64,000 nucleotides of DNA from Elysia chlorotica. Taxonomy: Eukaryota; Mollusca; Gastropoda; Plakobranchidae. The translations under genes were made by a program, and so were the position numbers. The stretch spans positions 1 to 64,000 of the forward strand of contig RQTK01000496.1 of assembly GCA_003991915.1 (NCBI GenBank). Direction: 5' to 3'. Shown in pieces: positions 39,001-50,292 of the stretch (the stretch's first letter is position 1; each line of letters begins with the position of its first letter). Below the pieces are notes generated by a model. It ran no database searches and was not told the DNA's origin. It saw nothing but the letters and a program-made list of their open reading frames with translations.

Positions 39001-42000
39001 ATTAAAGTAGGAGTGGGGAAAAGATGAATAGACTATTTAATCTGAAAAGATGCTAATCAATTTAAAAAATGGGAATTTTCTTTTCTTTCCTTTTTTTCGT
39101 GTGTTATCAATTAAAGTAAATTAGAAACTATGCTGCTTCATTCAAAATAGCACAATTTGTTTATTTGTTTATTTTTTTCATCAGTTAAAGCGAGTTGTGT
39201 GGACTTTAAAAGATGTTTGGCATCGACTCAAGCGAGATGCTCTGGTTGTACGGGGTGCTTCAAGATCAACTCAGTTCAGACACATCCAGCTCCATAGGCA
39301 AGAGATGGAGCATTTTGTTAAAGCCATGCAGGTAACAGAGATAAAATCTTACAGTCAAAGCTGCAAACTAGCCATTCTCAGGAAATGCCTGAAAATTCGG
39401 TCATTTATAAGAAATGTTTAATATTCCTATCTGAACAAGATTTACTTGCAATTGACGTAATTGTTCAACCATTTCCTGAGAATGACAATTCTTTCATATT
39501 GTTAAAAAGCTCAGAATTGTTTTTTTTTAATTTGAAAGGTTTAATTTGAAAATGGAGATGCGGTTGCAGTTGTCAAACTGAAAATGCATCTGTTTTATTG
39601 ATAATAACATATTTCATGGATCAAACCACTAGAGCACGTTTTCATGTGCATACTGTTATACAGTCTCATACATTGTATGTTTTTTGTTATCCATACCCTA
39701 TCAAGTTACACTTTCAATCAGTGGTCACGGAAATAGTTAAATATTATCCTGATTCATATGGTCAAACAGACAATTACTAAACATGTACTTATTTAGAAAA
39801 CTTTTTTTCCATACCTTAAGTCCAGATTGTGTGTTTGTCAATTTCACCATATCTTATCCCTTTCAATCTCACATGTACTCGCCAGATCATCACCTGAGCT
39901 CTATCTAATTTTTTAAATAATGAAGATTACCAGTATTTTAGGAATGAAGCAGGACAGTATGCACATGAGATAAATTGATGTTCTTGCACCTATACATACG
40001 CATGCTTAACAAATGCTTAACATGCTTCAGAGTTATGCATTTCCTTTTTTATTGAAAACACTTTTCTCAGGGCTACATCACCAGTCAAGTGATCCATGTT
40101 AGCTGGCAGGAGTTTCAGACAGAGCTGGCCCAGCCGATTGCAGGACTGTCTCAACTGCAAACCCGCCACCAACGCTATGTAGACAAAGCTGTTGCTAAGT
40201 AAGATTGCAGTTTGATTCTAACCCTCGAGAAAAGAAATGCATTGTTTATTAGTGTTAATAATTGATGAATATTGCTCTATTTTATAAGTATGATGAAACA
40301 TTGTCTGTATGAGTGAACGTTTGTCTTTGTATTTTAAAATCGTAAAGTGCTTTCAGCTTTGCTCAGGGATCGCGCTTTAAAAGAACATTTATATTCATCA
40401 CTCTGTAGAGTAGGTTTATAAAGTGGCATTGTAATTTCCACAAGAAAAGTACTTTAAAGTAAACTTTGGCTTTATATAAACTATTTCAGAGGAACTTTTT
40501 TTTTTTGTCTCTTCAGTCACTGTTCAATATAAACTTGTATCTTTTTTTATTATTTATTTAAGTATTTAGTTCAAAATTTTTGATATTTTTAGGTGTAAGG
40601 AGACATGGTTATATCTTCAATGAGTCTTCCTCGTGAAAAGACACAAGACTTATTTTTTTTTAATTGGAAATATGTACATTTTCCTTTAATTAAATCTGCT
40701 TTTTTGTAAATATGCTCCTATGTATATCTTATGGGTTTGTTGTGTCATTCTCTTTTCCTCATCTTCAACTGTCATTCACAAAATCGATCCATTTTGGTTT
40801 ACTACAGCAATCAGAAGTGAAAAGGACAAAACACAATTCTCTCAAACTTTTAACCTTTCCAACATAGTCAGAGAGCAGTATAGTTTATATTTTTTGGTAA
40901 AAATGGAACTATCTTTTAAACATTTTTTTTCTTTCTTTATTGATCAGATGCTTGCTGGACAAGAATGCAGCCAAGGTTATGAAGGTGATTCAGGACATCT
41001 TCTACCTGATCCTTAAGTTCCGATCGCAGCTCGTCAGTGCCAGTTGGCAGTCAGCAACGCCAGAAGGGGAGGCTACTCATCCAAACTTTGAGGCTATCCT
41101 GCATACACACAAATCTTTCCATCAATACAGCTTTTTTCTTTTTAAAGGTAAGCATTGTAGAAATTAAAAATGCTATTAGTAAAAGAAAGCAAAATATTTT
41201 GGTAAGATCAGAAGTCTGCACAACCTACAAAAGGAAATTATTGAAGGAAAGTAGAGGATAAATGCGACTGTGATGTTGTGGTTGTTGAGTTGGTTTAATG
41301 CCCAACATCAGCTATATTGTGGACGGACTCCAAGACTGACGTCTGACAATTTTATGTGCTGCCACACACGAGACAGGGTGGGGATGTCATGACTCCTCAG
41401 CCGGTCACATTAAACTGACACTGACCCAACCAGTAGGGAGCGAAGCGACTGTGATAGAGGAAGATCAAATTGGTTGTGCAACGTCGCAGAATATATTGGG
41501 TACTTGATCAACCATTCTGCAGAAACAGATATTAACAAAAATGGTTATCGAACAATGACCACCAACATCACATACATGGAACACAGAATAAAATAAAATT
41601 TCTTTTTAGGAAAGTCTTGCGAATCAACCATACTCATATGCAGTTAGAATTAAGTTTTAGAGTGTATGTAACAATTGCAAAAATATAAGAAAAAGGAAGC
41701 AGCAAGCAAGCGACTTAACCAGAACAGATTGTTCATCGATATTTTTTTCCTTCAACACATGGCTTTAATACAATATGTCTCTTGCTGTGGCAATTAATAT
41801 ACCTATGCAATTAATTGTTTAAAAAGATTATCAGTTATACAATTTTAATGAAGGAAATATTAAGTTCACATGCAATTATACAATACTATTCATTTATCAC
41901 TCTTCAACTTCGATCAAACTCATAAATATCTTGCATACTTTAAACACTTCAGCCACATAAACTGCATATATGCAACCACACCAGAGTAAAAAAAAAAGTA

Positions 42001-42461
42001 AAATATAAGACTCCAATTTTTTTTTCTTCTCAACTATGGCCATTGATTTATTAAAATCCAATCTGGGGCAGACTTAATTAAAATTGTAACAGGTTTATTG
42101 AGAACAAAAGTCAACTTCAGTCTTCTTTCCTGCAAAAGTCATAAAATGTGGCTTACGCTTATACATACATAGAGGGACTATTTGTAAAACAAACCTCTAC
42201 ATTCCCCCCAAAATGCAGTTTAAAGCCTTTTCTTAAAGTTTCCTAGATTCTCTCTCATTTGATATTATTTTATATTAAAATGAAAAAAATGTTGTTTACA
42301 GTCAATCATATTCTTTTTCTTTTAATACTATTTTATTTCTAATTTCTATTGTCTCTCACTCAGTGGTCAACCGTCTGTCCCAGCGAGGTTACCAGCCCCA
42401 TCTTCAAGAGCTGCTGCTTCAGCTCAATTTCAACGACTTCTATGAGGAAGCTGCAACGTAA
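26457..42461 (+). CDS. TUBGCP6: TUBGCP6, gamma-tubulin complex component 6 (GCP6), twenty coding exons
   Basis: Exons: 26457-26626, 27304-27434, 28169-28302, 28803-28867, 29489-29549, 29892-29948, 30367-30494, 31428-31470, 31633-31784, 32210-32423, 32903-33463, 33872-36028, 36408-36482, 36946-37108, 37798-37939, 38535-38807, 39185-39331, 40071-40198, 40948-41147, 42364-42461. Phases agree at every junction. The total is 5099 nt, one short of 1700 codons because of a one-base shift in exon 12. GCP6 is a subunit of the gamma-tubulin ring complex that nucleates microtubules at centrosomes. The GRIP1 region runs over exons 10-12 (GLHVSGVSPE, GLVFQAFTAAVRK, CGKSINLLKVC). A charged coiled coil covers about residues 655-830, followed by acidic and repeat-rich sequence. 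The GRIP2 region fills exons 14-20 (RSITAPIKAQISLVNSA, RRYLLMGDGDFAEIL, NRGYQPHLQELLLQLNFND). It ends a few residues after that motif, as in vertebrates. The start ATG lies in an ACC-ATGG context. The exon 2 donor (GTCTGT) is weak but fits the phase. Confidence 0.97.
29127..29340 (+). other. Candidate cassette or poison exon inside TUBGCP6 intron 4
   Basis: A 71-codon open stretch lies between exons 4 and 5, with coding-like base use in an otherwise T-rich intron. It is bounded by a good acceptor (CTCTCAG at 29120-29126) and a donor GT at 29341. Its end phase fits exon 5. Its start does not: spliced from exon 4 through the good acceptor it hits TGA after three codons. A weaker AG at 29141-29142 gives 198 nt that fit in phase (RYAFELLNLPLMP...). 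Exon 4 joined directly to exon 5 is also in frame and resembles vertebrate GCP6 better, so this segment is left out of the main model. I recognise no domain in it. Confidence 0.4.
30047..30130. repeat. CT/CTGT-rich array in TUBGCP6 intron 6
   Basis: Pyrimidine-rich CT units with an internal CTGT block, 100 bases after the exon 6 donor. Confidence 0.9.
33872..36028 (+). other. TUBGCP6: Large TUBGCP6 exon 12 with coiled coil, W-motif and repeat regions, and a one-base frame shift
   Basis: This 2157-nt exon completes GRIP1 (starting VNTLLLNNRDETYW) and then encodes a long charged helix, three LPxW motifs at 34748, 34826 and 34934, an acidic Glu/Asp run, and a series of degenerate repeats of about 20-24 residues. 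The upstream frame stops at 35099-35101. The downstream frame is open from 35080 to the donor at 36029. The two overlap at a run of seven A (35081-35087); one more A would join them as ...NNEKKNNFGLKEDSD. I see no usable intron there. The shift is more likely a homopolymer assembly error than a real mutation, because both flanks look fully constrained and the downstream exons remain intact. Confidence 0.85.
41281..41445 (-). repeat. SINE family A in TUBGCP6 intron 19
   Basis: Tail and body are intact (GTTGAGTTGGTTTAATGCCC, TTTTATGTGCTGCCACACAC, CCGGTCACATTAAACTGACA, CCAACCAGTAGGGAGC) without the tRNA head. It lies 134 bases after exon 19, antisense to the gene. Confidence 0.9.
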
Positions 42462-45400
42462 CTCTTTGTCATCAGAGTTTTTTTACATAATGTGCAAAAG
42501 GTTCCTGTTTTTTTTTTTATTTCACCAGTAAAAAGACAATGTGTTATTTTCAATTGTCCTGAAAGAGACAAAGTATATATAGACAGCATTTTTATGATAC
42601 GGATAGGATATAAAAGGACACTGGGAGCGTAGTTTTGATTTTAAAGAGACGAAGCAATAGAATTTTTGTTTTATAAGAATCATCCTAAGTATTGTGGTCC
42701 TCTTGCAAGAAAAAGATATGAATATTAAAAGAAAAAGTGTTTTTGATTTTATCGGAAATTATTTCTATGTCTTTTTTTTTTCAAAATTTTTTTCTAGTCT
42801 CATTTTATTTTAAACATGTTATCTACAGGAAGCCATAATCGTGCCTAGTTAACCATGCAATTAAATAAGAGGTTATCTCTCCCATCTTTGTAATGTTAAC
42901 TCCACATTGCTATAGTCCACCTAGATTCCTCCCTTAGAGTATTAAATAGATACTCTCTCAACTGTGAGATACTCTCTCACTGTAGACTGTGATAATTCTG
43001 TAAATATTACAATATATGTTGTAATTCATTTATGTTTTTTATATTTGTGCTGCTTGTTAGACCACCGAATGTGCCCTCACAGAACAAATAAGTTTTAATG
43101 CTATTCCTATATTCTGTAATCTGTCTTTTTTACAAAAATATAGGATTATATATCTTGTGCTTGTTTTTCTGTTTTAAAATATAGTAATCTCCGTTTAAGG
43201 GCGTTAATTTATTTTCTCAACACTGTCTATTGATAAACTGACTATAGAAATCATTTTTCAAGTACAAAAACCCATTTATTATGTTTTCATCAACTGAGCC
43301 TTTTTTCACAAAACAGTTAATTTTATACCAGTCCACAATATAGCCTATATTATATTGCTGACGTTAGACGTTAAATCAACTCGACCATACCTCGGATAGA
43401 CAGCAAGGTGAATGAGGAGAATAAAGTATCTATATGAATGATTTTTGGAGATGAAACTGTTAATGAAAGTGATGTATAGTTTAATACAGGAGAGGAGAGC
43501 AAAAGAATTCTTTGTTATTCAGTTAGAAATGATTTATAAATCATAAAAATATAAGTATGAAGATGCGTAGATCTGACCTTTTTTTCTCACATTGCATAAT
43601 TGAACTGAGTTGTACAAGCTGTTGAGACCTAACTCTATATCACTTTAAAATTTCCTTTTTGTCTTTTTAGGTTTAGGTGATTTTTTAATCTAGTTTGTTT
43701 CAATTGTGTTTTGTTAAGTTGTGTAAAACATGTTTTTGTTTTAAATGTGACTGGTTTTTCCCTCATCATAAATCAAACTGTTATGGGTTACAATTGTGGA
43801 TAACTAAAACTCAGCAACTAGAGCTAGTTTTTTTATTGGTTTGTTGAAAATTTGACATTTCACTGAATTTTTTACCATTTTAATTAATGGCATGTTAACT
43901 CAGATACATTGAAATTTGTTTACAAACCTTATGAGAAAGAGATTTAGAGGATGGCAAGACACATAATTATGTAATTCATTGTCTCTAAAAGCATTCTGTA
44001 ATTCAATGATTTATCTGTCTCAACACTATAGGCAGACACAAAATTATTCATAGCTACATCATACATAATTATTATTTACTAGAATCTCATGCTGAAAATG
44101 TACATTTGTATGAGAGTGTGTACAAAATTAATGAGAAATATAAAGACAAGTAATAAAAAATGACAAAATATTTGTTGCGTTTTTGTTTGAACTTTTTGTT
44201 TATTATTATTGTAATTTTCATTGATTCTGCTTTATCACTGAAGACAGCATTCTTAGCTCTATAACAAATACATGTAGTAATGGAAGAAGAAAAAAGGAGT
44301 GATACGTTTTAATTGTATCCAGTTGATTAGTGGTAAAAAATCAAAATTAATAAAACATATTTATGAAAACTTATGAATGTATAAGCAGGCGCTGATTGTG
44401 AAAGTTCCAACAAAGTATTGTCTCATAAACTTTCAAGGGAGATCTTATAAGGTTGCAGTGAATGGACAAAAGAAAGTATCATGAAATAGAACACAACTCA
44501 AATGAAATTTGAATGATGTATTTTTTTATTTTAACTAACATTGTAGTATGCACATTTCGTTTCAATTTTTTTTTCAAATTTCTTCCTGAAATTTAACCAT
44601 AAGGGCTGGTTCAAGGCTTCGTCACAAAATAGAACAAAGTGAAAATGTTTGCTTACTTTAAAAAGTAATTTATTCCTATAATTTTTTTTTTTGCATAGAT
44701 AGGACAGATTGATACACTGTACTCAGAGAGGATTTTGTGTTAACACCACTAGCCTTCTTGACCTTCAGTGTAAATCGTCCCAATATCTTTGTACCGGTAC
44801 ACGCTATTTTGGGGTATTTTTGAAAACTCTTAAAAGATGGAGGATTTGATATTTATCATGGCTGGGATTCTTCCGTGGATCCGCTATGGTTAATAAGACA
44901 CAGTGCTTTAATGAAGCTCTCACGAAACAAAGCTTCCCAACAGAGTAGTTCGAGTCACTGAAGTTTGGCATGGGTTGTTAAGTGAGCTATATCAATATTG
45001 GAGACTGTTTATGAGACTGTTAGAATTCAATCTTGCTGTGTAGGCTGATAATAATGAACTAACATTCCTCTCTCAGCATCATTCTGGTTCAACTATGCAA
45101 GAACTTTAGTTAAAGTAGACCATAGCACTCTTATTTTGCCCCCCAAAAAAATTAAATAAATAAAAGGTGCACCTCGGGCAATTCGTTGACTTGGCCTGTG
45201 ATCTCAAGAGAAAGCTGAGAATGTATCAATCTAAATAGAGAGAAGGGAATCGGAAGGTCACTAGAGAGATAGATTGAGAGACAAAGACGAGGCGAGGGGA
45301 AAAGAACGAGGACACCGATTGGGTCATCCATAGTTAATAAGGTTGGAAAAAGAGGCAAGAGAGATAATCAATGAAAAGTGGAATCGCGCACATATTTATC

Positions 45401-46300
45401 TATAACGAACGTTATGCCTCTTAGTCTTATTATTTAAAGTGAAATAAAGGGAGATAATGCAAAAAAAGTCTGCAGGGGTGAAGGGTTTCAGCTATGATCC
45501 CCCGCTATATAGGCACTCTCAGGATTGCTGTCCCACCGAAAAGGAGCTACAGCTGGTCCAAGATATACATGACGGAGAACGCGAGCCGTTATAGCATGTG
45601 GACCATGGCCGTTTTACGGGCCTTAGACCGTTAGGGATTGGAGCCAGTTCAAGACGAAGTTAGCTTGCCAAGCTACTTTGAACCATCCTGAGCCTTATAA
45701 ATATCCCACTCAAATATAGTTCTTTGTCAATGCGGTTTACATGCTATGAATTTCATGGCAACTTTGCTGGTTAAACATGACTTCAATATGTAGGGTTTTT
45801 GTTAGAATTGAGAAAGAAAAATCAATACAATTCATTAACACAAGGCATGTTTAAAAGGCTACGTAAACACGCAAAAAAAAGATATCCATCAGTAATAATT
45901 ACTTAACTATTGAAAGTATCACACACTTCTTAGAAACCTAGACCACGCGTGTAGGCAGCATTATATCTATTTGTTGCATCGCATTGGAATTTCAGAAAAG
46001 TTTTTATAACCTCAATGCAATGAGCTTTATCAATGAGTATAAAGACTGATAATATATTTCCCCAATATACTTGAATAAAAACACTTACAATTTGATCAGA
46101 AATAAACTATATAATGTATCAAAATATTGACAGGATTGCGTATTGAGGTACAAATACTATATGTTAGGGACAAGCTCAGGGTTCGAATCAGTTTATCTCT
46201 TCGACTGCATATTAATTTGTAATCTAAATGTAATATCGACTTGTGTCACATTTAAAAACATAACATAATACTTCCTAACACTATAATATTATAGAATGCG
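42462..46300 (+). other. TUBGCP6 3'UTR and downstream AT-rich DNA
   Basis: No further gene is recognised. The 3'UTR starts at 42462; AATAAA occurs at 43420-43425 and again later, without a clear choice. A short SINE tail lies at 43328-43388. A less AT-rich patch at 45480-45740 has no recognisable product. Confidence 0.45.
43328..43388 (+). repeat. SINE family A, 3' tail only
   Basis: CAGTCCACAATATAGCCTAT followed by GACGTTAGACGTTAAATCAA matches the last 60 bases of the family. Confidence 0.75.
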
Positions 46301-47254
46301 TATAAAGACTATCGCAACTTTTCATTTTTGACGCATGTTGTTGTTTTTTCAGTGCATATTCCTTAACTACTTAATGAATTTGTTTATAGCGTTTTTAAGG
46401 TACTTAAAAGAACAAATAAAATCGTGGCTACTGTTTCCTGATAATGTTTTAAGAAAATCTCGCTCCCATCCGCTTTGCAGGACAGTGTTGAAAAAATAAT
46501 TGTTGCAGCCAAAAGACCACATCTTCTTCCTGTCTTTAAAAAATATACATTGAAAGGGTATGACTCGAGGGGAGTTGTTGACCATAAAAGATGCATACAG
46601 ATTTGACAGAAGAGGCGGAGCAAAAATCTTTGACTTTGACATTGTATGTTGCTTTCCATCAATTCTCCAACGCCCGTTTGCAACTTTATCTATTCTAACC
46701 TCTTTAATAACACATCTGTTAGATTTTGTCGATCTTGAAGTAAAAATGTGTGTGTTTGTGTGTGTGTTGTGTGTGACGTTCTCATAAATTTTCTTTAAAA
46801 AATGAATATAAAGAAAATAACAAACAACTTTATACTAAATGGAAAGAAACAGGCATGCTTTCAGTATCATTTCAAAACGGTTTGTTTGAACTCCTAAGTA
46901 ACTATGATACGTATGTGGCTTCCCTTCGCGCCTTCAGCCCAGGACTGCGTCGGTTTTCTCAAGCAACATCAAACAGACGAGACCATAAACAAGGGACGCC
47001 GTCAGTCCGGGCATTCTCTTTTTATAGCATCTCTCTCCATCAAACCGGGGGCACCTTCCGACGCTGGGGGATGACATGTTATGTTTGGGGCAGCTCTAAC
47101 TGTCTGTGAACCTCCGCGGGTGGACGTGATGTAGGGTGAGCAGGCGGACCTGTCACTCCAGCTTCAACCTCAAGCCGAGAGCTGAGGAAAGCGGTGGAAC
47201 GCGGTGGAACTCACTCACCTGTCGCCGGCCTCAGCCCTCAATCACAGGCTCAGT
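46300..47254. other. No gene recognised
   Basis: Becomes GC-richer from about 46915. The short open frames at 46855-47109 and 47136-47330 resemble nothing I know. Confidence 0.4.
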
Positions 47255-48330
47255 TGGTGTGAGAACCGTGCAACAGTTGTTTCGTGTTTTTTTGTCCGGC
47301 ACTGCTTCGGCTCATCAGCGTGCAGATTGATTGATTGAAATTTGAACTTGCCTAGATCTTATATTAATTAAGCGGTTTTCACAGATACAGTTCGCCATAC
47401 TTAGCCTTTTATACAATTTAACGTGGGACCCTTGATTGATTTGTCGTTTAAGGCTAGTCTGGACTGGCAAGCATGAGACTAGCGCTTCGAATCTCAGCTG
47501 ATAGTCCCTTCTCCCTATAGGATTATGCAGGAAACCTGATGAGTGTAAAACTCCACAAAGTTAATACGATTTCACGTCCATATAATTTTACACGTGTATT
47601 AAATTTTCGAATTTTGGAAGTCTGGTAGTTCAGTCAGACAGAACTATTTCTCATTATTTTCACATGCAATGTATTGTTATCTATTTCGTCACCCAGTTGA
47701 ACGTTTCTGGTGGCTAGACGTTCAAGATATCTACGATTTAAATCTCAAGTCAATTGGTCTTCCCGTCTTCGTATATTATTCTTCTGGAGAGGAAGTAACA
47801 CTCAATACAGATTTATATTATAATGTCACTAACTTTCCCTTTGAAGCGTTTTGTTAAAGATGGCGTAACATTTATCGCAATAATTCAGGTGCTGATCTTT
47901 GCAACAGTTATTTTTTGTCCGACACCGTCTCAGATGATCAGCTCGCAGTTTGATTGGATGAACTTTGCTAAATATAACACTAAGCTGTTTTCACAGGTCC
48001 GATTCGCATTGATCAACATTTGTAATGGTTAGCCTTTCTTTTAATGTAATACAAGTTACATGGGGCGCATGGTAGATCAGTCCTTTAGTGATCTGTACTA
48101 ACGTTAAAGAGGGCTACGGTTCGAATTCCAATTGGTGCCGCCTTATAAAATCTTTCAGGAAATATCAAGCACGTGAAACTCAAAAGATTTCACAGTTTTA
48201 CATTTATATAATACTATCTTATCTTTTAAAACATTTGGGCGAACTTAAAGTGTTAATTATGATGATATAGAAAGGATTATGAGAATCGTACAACAGCCTG
48301 TTCTGTCTGGCACGTCTGCTCAACTCAGGT
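47255..48330 (+). repeat. Collinear copies of a repeat with a tRNA-like segment
   Basis: Copy 1 (about 47255-47620) and copy 2 (about 47890-48240) share, in the same order, TGTCCGGCACTG-like sequence, GATTGATTG, GTTTTCACAG, a tRNA-like block and CAGGAAA. In copy 2 the block reads GCATGGTAGATCAGTCC with B box GGTTCGAATTCC at 48118-48129. A third partial copy starts near 48280. Divergence is high, so the copies are old. Confidence 0.6.
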
Positions 48331-48384
48331 TGACCAAATGATTTTTCCTAAATCTTAGATTTAGCACCTTTTAGACGTAGTTGT

Positions 48385-48646
48385 TGTAGTTGTATTTGAG
48401 TTGGTTTAACGTCCAACATCAGCACTATATAAGCTATATTGTATATGTGTCCCAAAACTGAACTCTGACAATTTTATGTGCTGCCACACACGAGACAGGC
48501 TGGGGATATCATGACTCCTGTCACAGACGATCACATTAAACTGACACCGACCCAACCAGTAGGGAGCGAAATCGCAACGACTCGAACCACGGACCATTTG
48601 CGTCGGAATCCGATGTTCTACCCCAGGTCCAGCGCGTCCCGACAAC
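48385..48646 (-). repeat. SINE family A, minus strand, near full length
   Basis: Contains GAGTTGGTTTAACGTCCAAC, TGCTGCCACACACGAGACAG, CCGACCCAACCAGTAGGGAG and the tRNA-like head with CGACTCGAACCACGGACC (B box on the minus strand). Confidence 0.9.
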
Positions 48647-48649
48647 CTG

Positions 48650-49740
48650 AGTGACAATGACATGGATTCAATGTATCTTATTTTCAAGGTTTCAATAAAG
48701 CTCAGTGAGTTCTGCTTGGCATGACCTACAATATGTTTGAGATACGAATCTCACCCAAAGCTGATTTCTCCACCTCAAACATAATAATTCTGGAAACCTA
48801 GTAGACAAAAGACTCATTGTAAAAACTCTTTGATCAATACAGTCCTAAAAACGCAACAACTTTTTTTGAAAAGAATGTTTGTATTATTATCTTACGTCTT
48901 AAGGGAGAACAACCATGCACCCCGTATTGTTTGAATGGACCCTACACATTGGCAGACAGAATTTAAAAAAAATGTTGTTAATTGCTTTACGTATTCCGTA
49001 ACTGTGGGACTTTATCAGAAAATAATACCCTTATTTATATAAATATACGTAAGATTATCTAAATTACAGGCATGCTATGTAACACGGCACCAAGCCTTTA
49101 TGAAAAAAGGATTGTTTGTAATTTTTTTTTTCTTCTTTTTAAATGCATTTTTAAGACTGCATATTCATATTGATAATAATGTTTCATACTCAACAGGAAT
49201 TGCAGCATATTTTTCTAATTTCTTCTTAAACGGGGAATGTAAAAAGTTTACACTTCATTGAAACGGTCAGATAAATATGACTTTTGAAAACTACAACTTG
49301 TCTCCTATCTCGCTTTCATTTACTAGTTACTCCACATAGGGGCCTACAATAGTGTTTTTAGAAACTACCTGCGTTTTCTTCCAAGTTCCATCGTTTGTTT
49401 TGAAGGTGCAAAATCCTAGCCCATTTCTAATCTTCAACAAACTTAACGCTGCGAGAATTCCACCTACAATTTGCAGAATTCTCAGCTCTCAACACATTCT
49501 TGAGATGGGTCAGGTTTTCTCATTTAATTGCTCGTCAAGTCACGCCAAATCAAAAGCTTTGAAAGATTTGTTTCTCTTTGTTGTCACCCCGCGCTATATT
49601 GCCGTCTTGATTTATGTTCCACCGAGCCTACCCGTCCTCCCCTACATTTCTCTCCTTCCATAGCACTGGCTTCTCTAAGTTTGAGAATCCACTTCTAAGA
49701 CGGATCGTTTTTCCAAGAGACAAGATATCACTCTACGCGA
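48650..49740. other. No gene recognised
   Basis: Unassigned AT-rich DNA between a SINE and the GA array of the inverted repeat. Confidence 0.5.
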
Positions 49741-49748
49741 GTCCAAGC

Positions 49749-49780
49749 TCTCTCTCTCTCTCTCTCTAGAGAGAGAGAGA

Positions 49781-49834
<54 letters not shown>
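49749..49834. repeat. CT then GA array left of the inverted repeat
   Basis: CT units switch to GA units near 49768, making a self-complementary tract. Confidence 0.9.
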
Positions 49835-49835
<1 letters not shown>

Positions 49836-49838
49836 TTT

Positions 49839-50122
49839 GGTTGAGTCGAGTGAGAAAGATCGACTGTGAGTCGTTAAAGATGCATCAACATTCGCCAGTG
49901 CCGCTTGCCCTAGCCCAACCCGCCAAGTAGTTTGGATCTAGAGCGACAAAGAAAACTTAGTATGAGCAATGGGGATAGGAAGAAAAGATGAGAGAATACT
50001 TATATTGGTATAATAATGTGAAGGCCAATGATGCTGTGTCGGCTCAAACAAATGGCTTGTCCAGAAGGAGTTTGACCCTCCCCAAAGAGGAGAAGAGAAA
50101 AACGAGATAGAGAGAGAGACTC

Positions 50123-50180
<58 letters not shown>

Positions 50181-50292
50181 TTTGTCGCTCTAGATCCAAA
50201 CTACTTGGCGGGTTGGGCTAGGGCAAGCGGCACTGGCGAATGTTGATGCATCTTTAACGACTCACAGTCGATCTTTCTCACTCGACTCAACC
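49839..50292. repeat. Perfect 114-bp inverted repeat with 226-base spacer
   Basis: Arms 49839-49952 and 50179-50292 are exact reverse complements; the left starts GGTTGAGTCGAGTGAGAAAG and ends GAGCGACAAAGA. A long GA array precedes each arm (49762-49832 and 50109-50178). No coding sequence is recognised in the spacer. Confidence 0.93.
50109..50178. repeat. GA array inside the inverted-repeat spacer
   Basis: GA units with a few interruptions, ending directly at the right arm. Confidence 0.9.

Noticed and set aside
48060-48145. Free-standing tRNA gene
   Set aside because: A and B boxes are present, but the cloverleaf is not convincing and the block lies inside a repeated unit, so it is SINE-like.
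49352-49663. 103-codon open frame on the plus strand
   Set aside because: No family likeness, no splice context, and no sign of constraint.
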